Origin: Lysinibacillus alkalisoli
Lineage (GTDB): Bacteria > Bacillota > Bacilli > Bacillales_A > Planococcaceae
Reading direction: 5' to 3'
NCBI RefSeq assembly: GCF_014643595.1
Contig: NZ_BMJT01000001.1
Location: forward strand, 1 to 64,000
Length of the DNA: 64,000 bases
Shown: positions 1-9,049 of the stretch, in pieces
Layout: each line of letters begins with the position of its first letter
How positions within the stretch are numbered: the first letter of the stretch is position 1
Translations under genes and position numbers: made by a program
Notes under the pieces: generated by a model
Database searches by the model: none
Told to the model about the DNA's origin: nothing
Seen by the model: only the letters and a program-made list of their open reading frames with translations

Positions 1-44
1 GGTAGTTGGACGTAGGTCCTGCGAGAGTAGAACGTTGCTAGGCA
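1..44 (+). rRNA. rrf: 5S ribosomal RNA, 3' end only
   Basis: The first bases match the conserved 3' part of Bacillales 5S rRNA (GGTAGTTGGACGTAGG... then GAGAGTAG and GTTGCTAGGCA). The 5' part lies outside the window. An intrinsic terminator follows immediately, as expected at the end of an rrn operon, so an rRNA operon lies just upstream. The exact 3' end is uncertain by a base or two. Confidence 0.9.
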
Positions 45-50
45 CTTGTT

Positions 51-86
51 AAAACCCCTGTTACGAAAATCGTAACAGGGGTTTTT
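51..86 (+). terminator. rRNA operon terminator
   Basis: A 15-bp perfect stem (51-65 with 71-85) with a 5-nt loop runs into a T-tract. It lies directly behind the 5S rRNA. Its A-rich left flank could also let it work for the convergent lytTR gene. Confidence 0.9.
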
Positions 87-105
87 GTTATGAGTAATAT
101 TAAAA

Positions 106-777
106 TTAAAAGCTTAGTATTTCTCGTACTTCGCTAATATAAGATTGACTGATAGGTAAAGTCGTGCCATCTTTTAAAATGAGCTGAAAACTAGAACTCA
201 TATCTCTTGAAATATTTTTAATGAATAAGATATTTACAATGTAAGAACGATGTATGCGAATGAAATAACTAGGTAATCTTAATTGCAATTCTTTTAGCGT
301 GATTGTAGTAGTTAGTTGCTCACTTTTACAATAAAACCATGTTTTCTTCTGTAAACTTTCGATATACATAATGTCTTCAAGGGCTATAGGAAACCAACCT
401 TCTTCATTTTTTCCTGTTAAAAAAGATAAAGGCTCTACCTGTGGAAATTGGAAACTTGGCGGCAAAATAATGATTAATGCTGCTGGCTTGTTAGATAATG
501 TAATAGGATAGCCTACACCATAATAAGGTTGTTGAAATAATGTACTATCAATCATGGCATCAATTTTACTGTTTTTTTGTAGAACACGATAAGCGATACT
601 TTCTTTTAAAACAGGTGTACCTACACTCAATTGAAAGTTTTCATTTGTGGAGGAGAAATAAATATACGTATCATTTTGCGCAATGGCAATGGAGCTATGA
701 GTTGGTAACCAGTCCTTTAGTAACTCTTGGTATTGCATGACTACTTTTTTTACTTCAGTTTCGATTGTCTGTATCAT
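106..777 (-). CDS. LytTR-family transcriptional regulator without receiver domain
   Basis: 223 residues. The C-terminal half (about 115-220) is a LytTR DNA-binding domain: it has the DIMYIES entry strand, a LPSYFIRIHRSYIVNI core and the terminal strand LPISQSY. The N-terminal half lacks the aspartate pocket of a CheY receiver. It looks instead like a small PAS/GAF-type sensing fold, with a VGYPITL segment that may line a ligand pocket. The start is preceded by GGGGTGG. The gene is divergent from aceA across about 200 bp, so aceBA is the obvious candidate target, and a small metabolite (acetate or a fatty-acid product) is a possible ligand. Both points are inference. Confidence 0.75.
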   Translation of the reverse strand: MIQTIETEVKKVVMQYQELLKDWLPTHSSIAIAQNDTYIYFSSTNENFQLSVGTPVLKESIAYRVLQKNSKIDAMIDSTLFQQPYYGVGYPITLSNKPAALIIILPPSFQFPQVEPLSFLTGKNEEGWFPIALEDIMYIESLQKKTWFYCKSEQLTTTITLKELQLRLPSYFIRIHRSYIVNILFIKNISRDMSSSFQLILKDGTTLPISQSYISEVREILSF

Positions 778-906
778 TTTAATCCACCCCTATATCGTTT
801 GAATTTTCTGTTTTTGTCATGACTATTGATAACTCATCTTTCAAATATATAGTTCTGTCGTAAAACAAAGACTTTTAAAACTTTCTGTTATATATTAATT
901 TACAAC

Positions 907-954
907 AAGTTCGACTGTTATGGAACAGTTAAATGTAAAAAAGTTGAACTGTAT
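907..954 (+). promoter_or_regulatory. imperfect direct repeats upstream of aceA
   Basis: Two related 13-14 bp stretches, AAGTTCGACTGTTA at 907 and AAGTTGAACTGTAT at 941, lie on the same strand 34 bp apart. A third, shorter ACAGTTAAA lies between them. Each contains an AGTT core, as LytTR-bound direct repeats do. The core spacing (19 and 15 bp) does not match the usual 21-22 bp of LytTR sites, so assigning them to the divergent regulator is tentative. Confidence 0.35.
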
Positions 955-979
955 ATAAAAAGGGAAGGTGTGGAGTTAC

Positions 980-2260
980 ATGTCAACACGTCAAGAACAA
1001 ATTCAAACATTAGAAAAAGAATGGGCAGAAAATAAACGCTGGGAAGGTATCGAACGAGGATATTCAGCAGAAGAAGTAGTGAAATTACAGGGGTCTGTAG
1101 TGATTGAACAAACATTAGCTCAACGCGGAGCTGCACGTTTATGGAAGTCTTTAAACGAAGAGCCATTCATTAATGCTTTAGGTGCTTTAACAGGAAATCA
1201 AGCAGTTCAACAAGTGAAAGCAGGTTTGAAAGCGATTTATCTTTCAGGTTGGCAAGTAGCAGCAGATGCAAACCTTTCTGGTCAAATGTATCCTGACCAA
1301 TCATTATATCCAGCAAACTCAGTACCAGCAGTAGTAAAACGCATCAATCAATCTTTACAAAGAGCAGATCAAATCGACCATTCTGAAGGACGCAACGATG
1401 GCTTTGATTGGTTCGCGCCAATCGTAGCAGATGCAGAAGCAGGCTTTGGTGGTCCATTAAATGTATTTGAACTAGTGAAAGGTATGATTGAAGCTGGAGC
1501 TGCAGGGGTTCACTTAGAAGACCAATTAGCTTCAGAAAAAAAATGTGGACATTTAGGTGGTAAAGTATTACTACCCACACAAAATGCGGTACGTAACTTG
1601 ATTGCTGCTCGCCTAGCAATGGATGTATTAGGGACAGAAACCATTTTAATCGCTCGTACAGATGCTGACGCAGCAGATATGGTGACATCAGACGTAGATC
1701 CACGTGATGCTGACTTCATCACAGGCGAGCGTACACCAGAAGGGTTTTTCCGTACACGTGCAGGGATTGACCAAGCTATTGCACGTGGTCTAGCTTATGC
1801 ACCTTATGCAGACTTAATTTGGTGTGAAACTTCGCATCCATCTTTAGAAGAGGCTCGTCAGTTTGCAGATGCAATCCATGCTAAATTCCCAGGAAAAATG
1901 TTGGCATATAACTGCTCACCATCATTTAACTGGAAAGCTAATCTTTCAGATGCAGAGATTGCTGAATATCAACGTGAGTTAGGTAAAATGGGTTATAAAT
2001 TCCAGTTCGTAACACTAGCTGGTTTCCACTCATTAAATCACTCTATGTTTGAATTAGCTAATGCATATAAAGATGAAGGTATGGCTGCATACTCTCGCTT
2101 ACAGCAAGCTGAATTTGAATCTGAGTCTAAAGGCTATACAGCGACAAAACACCAACGTGAAGTAGGTACGGGTTACTTTGATGAAGTATCACAAGTGATT
2201 TCAGGTGGTACATCATCAACAACAGCTATGGCTGGCTCTACAGAAACAGCACAGTTTTAA
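980..2260 (+). CDS. aceA: isocitrate lyase
   Basis: Cleaves isocitrate to glyoxylate and succinate in the glyoxylate shunt, in the cytoplasm. The 426-residue protein carries the signature KKCGH (residues 187-191, with the catalytic Cys) in the [11 protein letters not shown] context. It also has the phosphoenolpyruvate-mutase/ICL barrel features ([27 protein letters not shown]) and is the usual length. The start chosen is the ATG behind GGTGTGGAG, giving MSTRQEQ. An upstream in-frame GTG at 968 sits inside that Shine-Dalgarno region. It is followed after 24 bp by aceB, and the two are probably one transcript. Together they allow growth on acetate, fatty acids and ketogenic amino acids. Confidence 0.97.
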   Translation: MSTRQEQIQTLEKEWAENKRWEGIERGYSAEEVVKLQGSVVIEQTLAQRGAARLWKSLNEEPFINALGALTGNQAVQQVKAGLKAIYLSGWQVAADANLSGQMYPDQSLYPANSVPAVVKRINQSLQRADQIDHSEGRNDGFDWFAPIVADAEAGFGGPLNVFELVKGMIEAGAAGVHLEDQLASEKKCGHLGGKVLLPTQNAVRNLIAARLAMDVLGTETILIARTDADAADMVTSDVDPRDADFITGERTPEGFFRTRAGIDQAIARGLAYAPYADLIWCETSHPSLEEARQFADAIHAKFPGKMLAYNCSPSFNWKANLSDAEIAEYQRELGKMGYKFQFVTLAGFHSLNHSMFELANAYKDEGMAAYSRLQQAEFESESKGYTATKHQREVGTGYFDEVSQVISGGTSSTTAMAGSTETAQF

Positions 2261-2284
2261 TTTTTGAGGGATGGGGGTTTTTGT

Positions 2285-3880
2285 ATGGAACAAGCAACAA
2301 GTGCTATTTCAATCATTGGCGAACAAAATGCACAAACAAAGGAAGTTTTAACGCCTGAAGCATTAGCTTTTTTGCAGTCTATACATGAGAAATTTGACGG
2401 TCGTCGCAAAGCGTTGTTAGCGAAACGTCAAGAGCGCCAACAGCGCCTCGATCAAGGTGAAAAACTCGACTTTTTACCTGAAACAAAAGAAATTCGCGAG
2501 GGAGATTGGACAATTGCGCCACTCCCTGAGGATTTACAAGATCGACGTGTTGAGATTACTGGTCCTGTTGACCGTAAGATGGTAATTAATGCATTAAACT
2601 CAGGTGCAAAAATGTTTATGGCGTGCTTTGAAGATGCCTCAGCTCCCACATGGGAGAATATGATTAGTGGGCAAATTAATATGCGAGATGCGATTAATAA
2701 GACGATTGAATTTTATCAAGAGTCGAATGGCAAAACATATCGCTTACAAGACCAATGTGCTATATTACTAGTGCGCCCACGTGGTCTGCACTTGATGGAG
2801 AAACATCTATTGGTGAATGGTGAAGAGATTTCAGGTGGCTTCTTTGACTTCGGTCTATACTTTTTCCATAATGCTAAAAATGCGTTAGCTAAAGGCACAG
2901 GCCCATACTTCTATTTGCCAAAATTAGAAAGTCATTTAGAAGCTCGATTATGGAATGATATTTTTGTACATGCACAAGAGTATATTGGCATTCCACAAGG
3001 GACTATTAAAGCAACAGTATTAATCGAAACAATCACGGCTGCTTTTGAGATGGATGAAATTTTATATGAGCTACGTGAACACTCTGCAGGGTTAAACTGT
3101 GGACGTTGGGATTATATCTTTAGCTTTATTAAACGTTTGCGTAATCAGCCAGATGTGATTTTACCAGACAGAGGGCAAGTAACCATGACAGTGCCATTTA
3201 TGCGTGCTTATACGCAATTATGTATTAAAACTTGTCATAAACGAAATGCACCCGCAATTGGTGGGATGGCTGCACAGATTCCTGTTAAAGGGGATGATGA
3301 AGCGAATGCAATTGCATTTGCTAAAGTGGCTGAAGACAAACATCGTGAAGCAACAGATGGTCATGATGGCACATGGGTAGCACATCCAGGTATGGTTGCT
3401 ACTGCTATGGAACAATTTGATGGTGTGATGAAAACACCAAATCAAATTGATAAAAAAAGAGAGGACGTCACTGTTAAAGCAGATGATTTATTAGCAGTTC
3501 CAGAAGGGACGATTACTCTTGAAGGTTTACGGGTAAATTGTAGTGTTGGTGTTCAATATATTGCATCTTGGCTTCGCGGACAAGGTGCAGCGCCAATTAA
3601 TAATTTAATGGAAGATGCTGCAACAGCAGAAATCTCACGCACACAAGTGTGGCAATGGATACGCCATGATAAAGGGATTTTGGAAGATGGAAGAGGCATC
3701 ACGGAGCGCTTTGTTTTAGATGTATTAGAAGAAGAACTTGTTAAAATTAAAGAAGCTGTTGGGGAACAAGCTTATGAACAAGGCCGCTATGCAGAAGCAG
3801 CGGAATTATTCAAAACTTTAATTACACAAGACGATTTTGCAGAATTTTTAACATTACCAGGCTATGAAAAATTAGCGTAA
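2285..3880 (+). CDS. aceB: malate synthase A
   Basis: Condenses glyoxylate with acetyl-CoA to malate, the second step of the glyoxylate shunt. The 531-residue protein is the normal length of the A isoform. It has the family landmarks [45 protein letters not shown] and [11 protein letters not shown]. The ATG at 2285 follows GATGGGGG at good spacing; the upstream in-frame TTG lies in the intergenic spacer. It is the distal gene of the aceA-aceB pair. The transcript probably runs on through the paired hairpins at 3922-3980 to the terminator at 4022. Confidence 0.97.
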   Translation: MEQATSAISIIGEQNAQTKEVLTPEALAFLQSIHEKFDGRRKALLAKRQERQQRLDQGEKLDFLPETKEIREGDWTIAPLPEDLQDRRVEITGPVDRKMVINALNSGAKMFMACFEDASAPTWENMISGQINMRDAINKTIEFYQESNGKTYRLQDQCAILLVRPRGLHLMEKHLLVNGEEISGGFFDFGLYFFHNAKNALAKGTGPYFYLPKLESHLEARLWNDIFVHAQEYIGIPQGTIKATVLIETITAAFEMDEILYELREHSAGLNCGRWDYIFSFIKRLRNQPDVILPDRGQVTMTVPFMRAYTQLCIKTCHKRNAPAIGGMAAQIPVKGDDEANAIAFAKVAEDKHREATDGHDGTWVAHPGMVATAMEQFDGVMKTPNQIDKKREDVTVKADDLLAVPEGTITLEGLRVNCSVGVQYIASWLRGQGAAPINNLMEDAATAEISRTQVWQWIRHDKGILEDGRGITERFVLDVLEEELVKIKEAVGEQAYEQGRYAEAAELFKTLITQDDFAEFLTLPGYEKLA

Positions 3881-3921
3881 AATTTGTCACAGTAACTCTC
3901 CTAAATATAAATAGCACATAG

Positions 3922-3980
3922 ATTGCGCTGAAGTCGAATGCAGCGTAATGATTAAACTTATACTCGACAATAAGTTTAAC
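3922..3980 (+). ncRNA. two adjacent hairpins with complementary loops (candidate structured 3' UTR or sRNA)
   Basis: Hairpin A: 3922-3930 pairs with 3941-3949 (9 bp, one G-U). Hairpin B: 3952-3960 pairs with 3971-3979 (9 bp). Both loops are 10 nt. Loop A contains GTCGA (3933-3937) and loop B contains TCGAC (3964-3968), which are perfectly complementary, so the loops could kiss. The hairpins are separated by two bases and lie between the aceB stop and the terminator at 4022. No known RNA family was recognised. A structured aceBA 3' UTR or a processed small RNA are the two readings. Confidence 0.4.
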
Positions 3981-4021
3981 AATGAGAAGTGTAAGAACAG
4001 GTTTAAACAAAAGGGGTCTAA

Positions 4022-4053
4022 AAAAGAGGCTATGCAAAAGCATAGCCTCTTTT
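4022..4053 (+). terminator. intrinsic terminator after aceBA
   Basis: A 13-bp stem (AAAAGAGGCTATG with CATAGCCTCTTTT) with a 6-nt loop, ending in T residues. It lies about 140 bp past the aceB stop. Confidence 0.85.
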
Positions 4054-4090
4054 ATTATGGTAAAATAGTGGCAAATTAGGAGGTAACTGC

Positions 4091-4771
4091 GTGAAAAAAT
4101 ATATGTTAATTGGTTTCTGTACTATTATTTTATCAGCCTGTACGAAAGATACATCTCAAGAACAAGCCCAGGAAGCCTTGCAAAATAATGATGTGCCACA
4201 AGCTAAAGCATTATATCAGCGTATGGCGACATCTGAAGAGCAAGCCACACAACTACAACTTATTGAGCAATTAGAGCAAGCGGAAAAATACGTACAACAA
4301 CAAAATATACAAGAATTAGAACAAGCAATAACTACCTTACAACAACATCAACAAGCACAATTGATTGAGAAAAGCTTGCATGAACTAACACATCAATTAG
4401 AAGAGTTAAAAGAAACAGCTGCACAACAAACCTATGAAGAACAAGAACAAACCAAGGCAGAGAATAAAGAACAGCAACGTGCTGTTGTAGCGTACCGGGA
4501 GCAATTAACCAATTTAGATATTATGATTGAAACAGGCGCTATCAGAGAAGCTACACAAGAGATAACTGCGCTTATGCAGAGTATATATCAGCAGCTTCAA
4601 ACGACATTATCTACCACAAATAAAGAGCGACTCCAAGTAGAACAAGAGAATTGGGAACAACAATTGGAGCAAGAGATAAAAGAAGTGGCAAACAGTACAA
4701 ATGACGAAGCACGTTATTTATTAATGAAACAGCGCTGTTATATTTTATTAGATTGGTTTTCTGTAAAATGA
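4091..4771 (+). CDS. Gln-rich coiled-coil lipoprotein of unknown function
   Basis: 226 residues, starting at a GTG behind a strong AGGAGG (4079-4084). The N-terminus is a lipoprotein signal (MKKYMLIGFCTIILSAC) with lipobox LSAC, so the mature protein is probably anchored outside the membrane through Cys17. The rest is very rich in Gln and Glu, almost all predicted helix or coiled coil. Its two regions resemble short TPR-like helical pairs (EEQATQLQLIEQLEQAEKYV). No enzyme motif is visible. It stands alone between the aceBA terminator and the GntR gene. A scaffold or cell-envelope role is only a guess. Confidence 0.75.
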   Translation: MKKYMLIGFCTIILSACTKDTSQEQAQEALQNNDVPQAKALYQRMATSEEQATQLQLIEQLEQAEKYVQQQNIQELEQAITTLQQHQQAQLIEKSLHELTHQLEELKETAAQQTYEEQEQTKAENKEQQRAVVAYREQLTNLDIMIETGAIREATQEITALMQSIYQQLQTTLSTTNKERLQVEQENWEQQLEQEIKEVANSTNDEARYLLMKQRCYILLDWFSVK

Positions 4772-4839
4772 GTGTAGAGCCTTTTGTGAAGCAAGGTTAT
4801 TTGTTATACTTTTCTTATAACAAGTAGGAGTGAAAAAGT

Positions 4840-5229
4840 ATGTTTATTATGATCGAACCAACGTCTTCGGTTCCTATTTATGAGCAATTAACAAGACAAA
4901 TTATTGAAGGTATTGTAAAAGGTGAAATTAAAGTTGGTGATACATTACCATCTGTGCGTGCAATGGCAGCTGATTTAGGTGTGAATATGCATACTGTGAA
5001 CAAAAGCTATAAAGCTTTAGCAGAGAAAGGTGTAGTAACGATTAAAGCCAAGTCAGGCGCAGTCGTGTGTGCTGGAGATGCCTTGAATGAACAACAACTC
5101 CTTTATTTACAACAAGCGTTAAAACCTGTATTAGCAGAAGGTATAGTGTTAGGTGCAACAGAGCAACAATTGGAAAACATGTTGCAACAATTATTGCGAG
5201 AGCTTACAACGAAAGAAGCCATGTTGTAA
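4840..5229 (+). CDS. YtrA-subfamily GntR transcriptional regulator
   Basis: 129 residues. A GntR winged helix occupies residues 1-75 (PIYEQLTRQIIEGIVKGEI, LPSVRAMAADLGVNMHTVNKSYKALAEKG). It is followed by a short helical tail of the YtrA type rather than a large effector domain. Such regulators usually repress their own operon and a neighbouring membrane protein or ABC transporter. That fits here: the stop codon overlaps the start of the next membrane-protein gene by one base. A Shine-Dalgarno TAGGAGTG precedes the ATG. The effector is unknown. Confidence 0.85.
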   Translation: MFIMIEPTSSVPIYEQLTRQIIEGIVKGEIKVGDTLPSVRAMAADLGVNMHTVNKSYKALAEKGVVTIKAKSGAVVCAGDALNEQQLLYLQQALKPVLAEGIVLGATEQQLENMLQQLLRELTTKEAML

Positions 5230-6338
5230 TGATCATCGCTATTTTTTTATTTATTTATGTTGTAACAACAGGTGTTCAAGCATTTTTACCTAGCGTTGTA
5301 AAAAGTACAACTGCTTTTGGCGTTACTTTTCCACCACAACAAAGCCAACATGTGGTGTTAACACAAGCCAAAAAAAACTATAGTAAATTCGTTTGTTTGT
5401 TGAGCTTTATAGGTATTATCGTAATATTTGTATTGGCAACAGTTGTTTTTCAATGGCACGAAGAACAAGTAGTCATCATGATTATTGTTGTCATGTTATT
5501 TGTACAGATTGTCGCTGTAAGTATTTATATGTATTTTCATAAGAAAATAAACCGCACTAAACAACAAGAAAATTGGTTTGGACAAGTGAAGCAAGTACGT
5601 GTTGTGGACCTCACAGCAAGACAGCGAGATGCGATGTTGCCTACACATTTTTATTTGGTATTGTTTCTATTTCCTGTTGTGCTCTTTCTTTATTTGATGC
5701 GACACTATGCTTTGTTACCAGATGCAATTCCAATCCACTTTAACTTTGAGGGTAAGGCGGATCAATTTCTGCATAAAAATTATAGTAGTGTGTTAGCATT
5801 GCCATTCTTTTTGTTGATGCAACTATGGGTGACGTTTGGGATGTTTTATGGTTTGAAACGCTCTGCGATTGTGGGGCTAGTTAATGCTAAAGAGGCATCT
5901 ATAACAGCCCAATTACGTTTGCGAAAATATATGAGTTATTATTTTTTTGTACTGGCAATGAGTTTTATTTTACTAGTTAGTTATATGGGGCTAGCACTAG
6001 TACATCATACATTAGCTAAACCAACATATGTAATGGCTATCTTTATGGGCTTTGCGTTTATTAATACGTTAACAACTATTGCGTTATTTAGTATAAAGAA
6101 GCGCTGCCGTATGCTGTATGAGCAGGATATTGTTAGCAACTTAGCAGACGTTGATGATGATCAGTATTGGTGGCTCGGTTTTGTTTATTGTAACCGCAAA
6201 GATAGCTCTGTTTTTTTAGAAAAACGTTTAGGTTTAGGGTGGACATTAAATTTAGGCAATACATGGAGTTATATTTTAGTTGTTTTACCTGTCATACTGA
6301 TGATAGTGATGGGTATACTAATTGGGGTACTTAATTAA
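5229..6338 (+). CDS. DUF1648/DUF5808 integral membrane protein
   Basis: 369 residues with about eight hydrophobic segments. Around residues 140-180 it has the DUF1648 motif (LPDAIPIHFNFEGKADQF). Near 310-345 it has a DUF5808 stretch (DDQYWWLGFVYCNRKDSS...LGLGWTLNLGN). The same two domains occur in SdpI-like and related Bacillales membrane proteins that lie beside YtrA-type GntR regulators. The start overlaps the stop of the GntR gene (TAATG), so translation is probably coupled. The function is unknown; envelope stress, peptide immunity or a sensor role are possibilities from context only. Confidence 0.8.
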   Translation: MIIAIFLFIYVVTTGVQAFLPSVVKSTTAFGVTFPPQQSQHVVLTQAKKNYSKFVCLLSFIGIIVIFVLATVVFQWHEEQVVIMIIVVMLFVQIVAVSIYMYFHKKINRTKQQENWFGQVKQVRVVDLTARQRDAMLPTHFYLVLFLFPVVLFLYLMRHYALLPDAIPIHFNFEGKADQFLHKNYSSVLALPFFLLMQLWVTFGMFYGLKRSAIVGLVNAKEASITAQLRLRKYMSYYFFVLAMSFILLVSYMGLALVHHTLAKPTYVMAIFMGFAFINTLTTIALFSIKKRCRMLYEQDIVSNLADVDDDQYWWLGFVYCNRKDSSVFLEKRLGLGWTLNLGNTWSYILVVLPVILMIVMGILIGVLN

Positions 6339-6367
6339 GAGTAGACAACATACGTCTATTCTTTTTT
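6337..6367 (+). terminator. intrinsic terminator
   Basis: AAGAGTAGAC (6337-6346) pairs with GTCTATTCTT (6354-6363), one G-U, followed by T residues. It begins at the stop codon of the DUF1648 gene and separates it from the two-component system. Confidence 0.75.
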
Positions 6368-6445
6368 GTTGTGCTGAGATAAGTCAACTTACTTTAGGGT
6401 TTGTTATACTAAAACAACCAATAATAAATTCAGGGAGGGCTTTTT

Positions 6446-7120
6446 GTGAATGTTGTATTAGTCGTTGATGATGATGCACATATTTTAAAGCTAGTATCTA
6501 TTCATTTGAGACAAGCAGGTTATCAAGTAATTCAAGCAGATTGTGCGGAGCAAGCACTTCGTCAAATGGACGAGCAGTTGCCAGACTTAGCAATAGTCGA
6601 TGTAATGATGCCAGGTATGAATGGTTATGAGTTAACAAAAGTGATAAGTGAAGATTACGATATTCCCGTATTAATGTTAACAGCTAAGGGTGAGCTTGAG
6701 GATAAAGCGCAAGGTTTTTTAGCAGGGACAGATGATTATGTGGTGAAGCCCTTTGAACCTAAAGAATTACTTTTTAGAGTGGCAGCTATCTTGCGAAGAT
6801 ACGATAAGAAAAATCAAATGCAATTTCATGTAGGAGAAATGACAATTGATCGCAATCGATTTGAGGTAGTCATTGGCACACATACATTAATGTTGCCATT
6901 AAAAGAATTTGAATTGCTTGCGCTACTCGCTTCAAGACCCAATCAAGTATTTACACGCACCGCTATTATGGAGCAAATATGGGGTTATGATTATGAGGGA
7001 GATGAGCAGACATTAACTACCCACATTAAACGCCTCAGAGAACGCATGAACAAATACACACAATATATTGCTATTAAGACAGTGCGTGGTGTAGGTTACA
7101 AGCTTGAGGTTCAAGGATGA
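6446..7120 (+). CDS. OmpR-family response regulator
   Basis: 224 residues. The receiver domain (1-120) has acidic pocket residues in VVDDD, phospho-acceptor Asp52 (IVDVMMPG), Thr in MLTAK and Lys in YVVKPF. The C-terminal winged helix (130-222) ends in the usual IKTVRGVGYKL. It starts at a GTG behind AGGGAGGG. It overlaps the downstream histidine kinase by 4 bp, so the two are co-translated partners. The small membrane protein just downstream (8559) is the nearest candidate target. The stimulus is unknown. Confidence 0.93.
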   Translation: MNVVLVVDDDAHILKLVSIHLRQAGYQVIQADCAEQALRQMDEQLPDLAIVDVMMPGMNGYELTKVISEDYDIPVLMLTAKGELEDKAQGFLAGTDDYVVKPFEPKELLFRVAAILRRYDKKNQMQFHVGEMTIDRNRFEVVIGTHTLMLPLKEFELLALLASRPNQVFTRTAIMEQIWGYDYEGDEQTLTTHIKRLRERMNKYTQYIAIKTVRGVGYKLEVQG

Positions 7121-8487
7121 AAACGCTATACAGTAAATTTACACTGACGACGCTCTTACTAATGATTGGTAGCCTCTTTATCGGTTTCTTTATTACAAAT
7201 ACGTACTATCACCAAGTCATTAAAGCACCTAATGATGAGAAAAATATTGAAATTGCTAAGCAAATGGTGACGTATATTGAACAACAACAAAATCTCGTGT
7301 TACAAGATTATCTCAGCATGCTAGGAGAAGTAGGTTACCAATTATATGTGGTGAATGATAAGGGAGAAGGGCAGTTTTATGGTGGTGCTTATCGAGATAA
7401 AGTATTGCCTCAAAGTGCTGTGGCGCAAGTGTTAAATGGTGAAGCGTACCATGGTATGCGTGACTTCCCTAAAGAGACATTTGTCACAGGCTTTTTTGCT
7501 AATGAGTTAGTCAATACAGTAGGTGTACCTTTTTCTTATAAAGATGAGACATATGCTTTATTTATGCGACCTAATATTAAATTGTTATTTTCAGAAGTAC
7601 ATCGTATTTTAGGTGCCTTAATGGCAGCGATGTTTATTTTGAGTTTGATTGGCGTTATGTTATTAGCACGTACCATTATTAACCCCATTAAAAAGCTTAC
7701 GATTGCTACACATAATGTAGCGGATGAGCAATTCGCAACGGCTTTAAATATTGAACGTGAGGACGAGATTGGGCAGTTGGCCAATAGCTTTCAACAAATG
7801 TCACAGCAACTACAAGAGAATGATTTATTGCGTAAAGAATTTATTAGTAATGTTTCACATGATTTTCAGTCACCATTGTTAAATATTGAAGGGTATACCA
7901 AGTTAATTGCCACTGCCACGACGGAAGCCGAACGTCTGGAGTATGCAGCCATTATTGAAGTAGAGACCAAACGCTTATCCAATTTAACCAAACAATTATT
8001 ATTATTAAATACATTAGACAGCTCTAAACGTTTATTAAAGAGCAAACCTTTTTCTTTAAGTACTCAATTAAGAGAGACCATAAGAAAATATCGTTGGCAA
8101 TTAGAAGAAAAAGAATTGGAATTAACGTATGAAATTGAAGAGTTTACTTACAACGGGGATGAAAACTTATTACAAAATGTTTGGGATAATTTATTGACGA
8201 ATGCCATCAAATATAATGTACAAGGTGGTCATATTACAGTAAAGGCGCAGCCATCTCAGGGAGCCATTATGATTTGCATCCAAGATAGTGGTATTGGCAT
8301 GACAACAGATGACCAGTTACGTATTTTTGAACGTTTTTACAGGGCAGATCGTGCGCGCACGGCACATGGCACAGGCTTAGGTATGCCCATTGTTAAACAA
8401 ATTATTGAACGTCATCAAGGTACGATCCATATTGATAGCCAAGAAAATAACGGCACAACGATTATTGTGACATTGCCTTGTTTGTAA
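7117..8487 (+). CDS. sensor histidine kinase
   Basis: 456 residues. The order is: TM helix 1 (about 10-28), an extracytoplasmic sensing loop (about 30-160), TM helix 2 (about 165-185), HAMP, a HisKA domain with His248 in SHDFQSPL, then an HATPase with N-box NLLTNAIKYN, G1 DSGIGM, F-box FERFYRAD and G2 GTGLGMPI. The start ATG overlaps the stop of the response regulator. The unusual H-box (DFQSPL rather than ELRTPL) is found in a subset of Firmicute kinases. The extracytoplasmic loop has no recognisable ligand motif. Confidence 0.93.
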   Translation: MKTLYSKFTLTTLLLMIGSLFIGFFITNTYYHQVIKAPNDEKNIEIAKQMVTYIEQQQNLVLQDYLSMLGEVGYQLYVVNDKGEGQFYGGAYRDKVLPQSAVAQVLNGEAYHGMRDFPKETFVTGFFANELVNTVGVPFSYKDETYALFMRPNIKLLFSEVHRILGALMAAMFILSLIGVMLLARTIINPIKKLTIATHNVADEQFATALNIEREDEIGQLANSFQQMSQQLQENDLLRKEFISNVSHDFQSPLLNIEGYTKLIATATTEAERLEYAAIIEVETKRLSNLTKQLLLLNTLDSSKRLLKSKPFSLSTQLRETIRKYRWQLEEKELELTYEIEEFTYNGDENLLQNVWDNLLTNAIKYNVQGGHITVKAQPSQGAIMICIQDSGIGMTTDDQLRIFERFYRADRARTAHGTGLGMPIVKQIIERHQGTIHIDSQENNGTTIIVTLPCL

Positions 8488-8558
8488 TATGGAGTTCACC
8501 TAAAGTTCATATAGCGCGTTTACACTAAAAGTACAATTGAACAACAGGGGGAATTACC

Positions 8559-8960
8559 ATGGAAAAACAATGGGCAATTCGTTTAATTCGCTTTGCAGCG
8601 ATATTTGGTTTGTTAGGTACTTATATTGGTTCGCATATGGCTGGAGCCGGAAGCTATGCATTAAAGGCGATTCATGTTCACATTTTATTAGTCGGTTGGC
8701 TAAGTATGTTTGCATGGGGCATTTTTTATACAATGTACACCGTTAAAGTAAAAAAATTAGTGACAGCACAAGTTATTACAGGGTTAATTGGCGCATTTGG
8801 TTTAGCGATTGGCATGTGGTTATTTAATCTCAATCCATTTAATACACCGCATGTGTTTAACCTTATATTCTTTATTGCAGGTGGCACAACGTTATTAATT
8901 AGCTTTGCATTATTTGTTATTGTGACATTTATGATAGAGAAACCACAAAAAACAGCATAA
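8559..8960 (+). CDS. small four-helix membrane protein resembling a heme-copper oxidase subunit I fragment
   Basis: 133 residues with four hydrophobic helices. The segment KAIHVHILLVGWLSMFAWGIFY resembles the His-containing helix II region of CcoN/NorB-type oxidase subunits, which small standalone Firmicute proteins share (consensus HAHINLLGW). The full set of oxidase His ligands is absent, so it is not an oxidase by itself. An accessory, assembly or heme-binding role is inference. It has a good GGGGGA Shine-Dalgarno. It follows the two-component pair after about 70 bp and ends at its own terminator, so it may be the target of that system. Confidence 0.7.
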   Translation: MEKQWAIRLIRFAAIFGLLGTYIGSHMAGAGSYALKAIHVHILLVGWLSMFAWGIFYTMYTVKVKKLVTAQVITGLIGAFGLAIGMWLFNLNPFNTPHVFNLIFFIAGGTTLLISFALFVIVTFMIEKPQKTA

Positions 8961-8963
8961 ATA

Positions 8964-9003
8964 AAATAGGCACTGGTGGATATTGTTCCATCAGTGCCTA
9001 TTT
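8964..9003 (+). terminator. intrinsic terminator
   Basis: A 17-bp stem, 8964-8980 with 8987-9003 (one G-U), loop of 6 nt, ending in TTT. It can serve both the small membrane protein and the convergent Sel1 gene. Confidence 0.85.
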
Positions 9004-9049
9004 ATATTAAAACATCTATTCAAGCATGTTTTCTCAAATATTGTATGTA

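Noticed and set aside
907-954. Canonical LytTR binding site upstream of aceA
   Set aside because: The AGTT cores are 19 and 15 bp apart, not the usual 21-22, so only repeats are reported.
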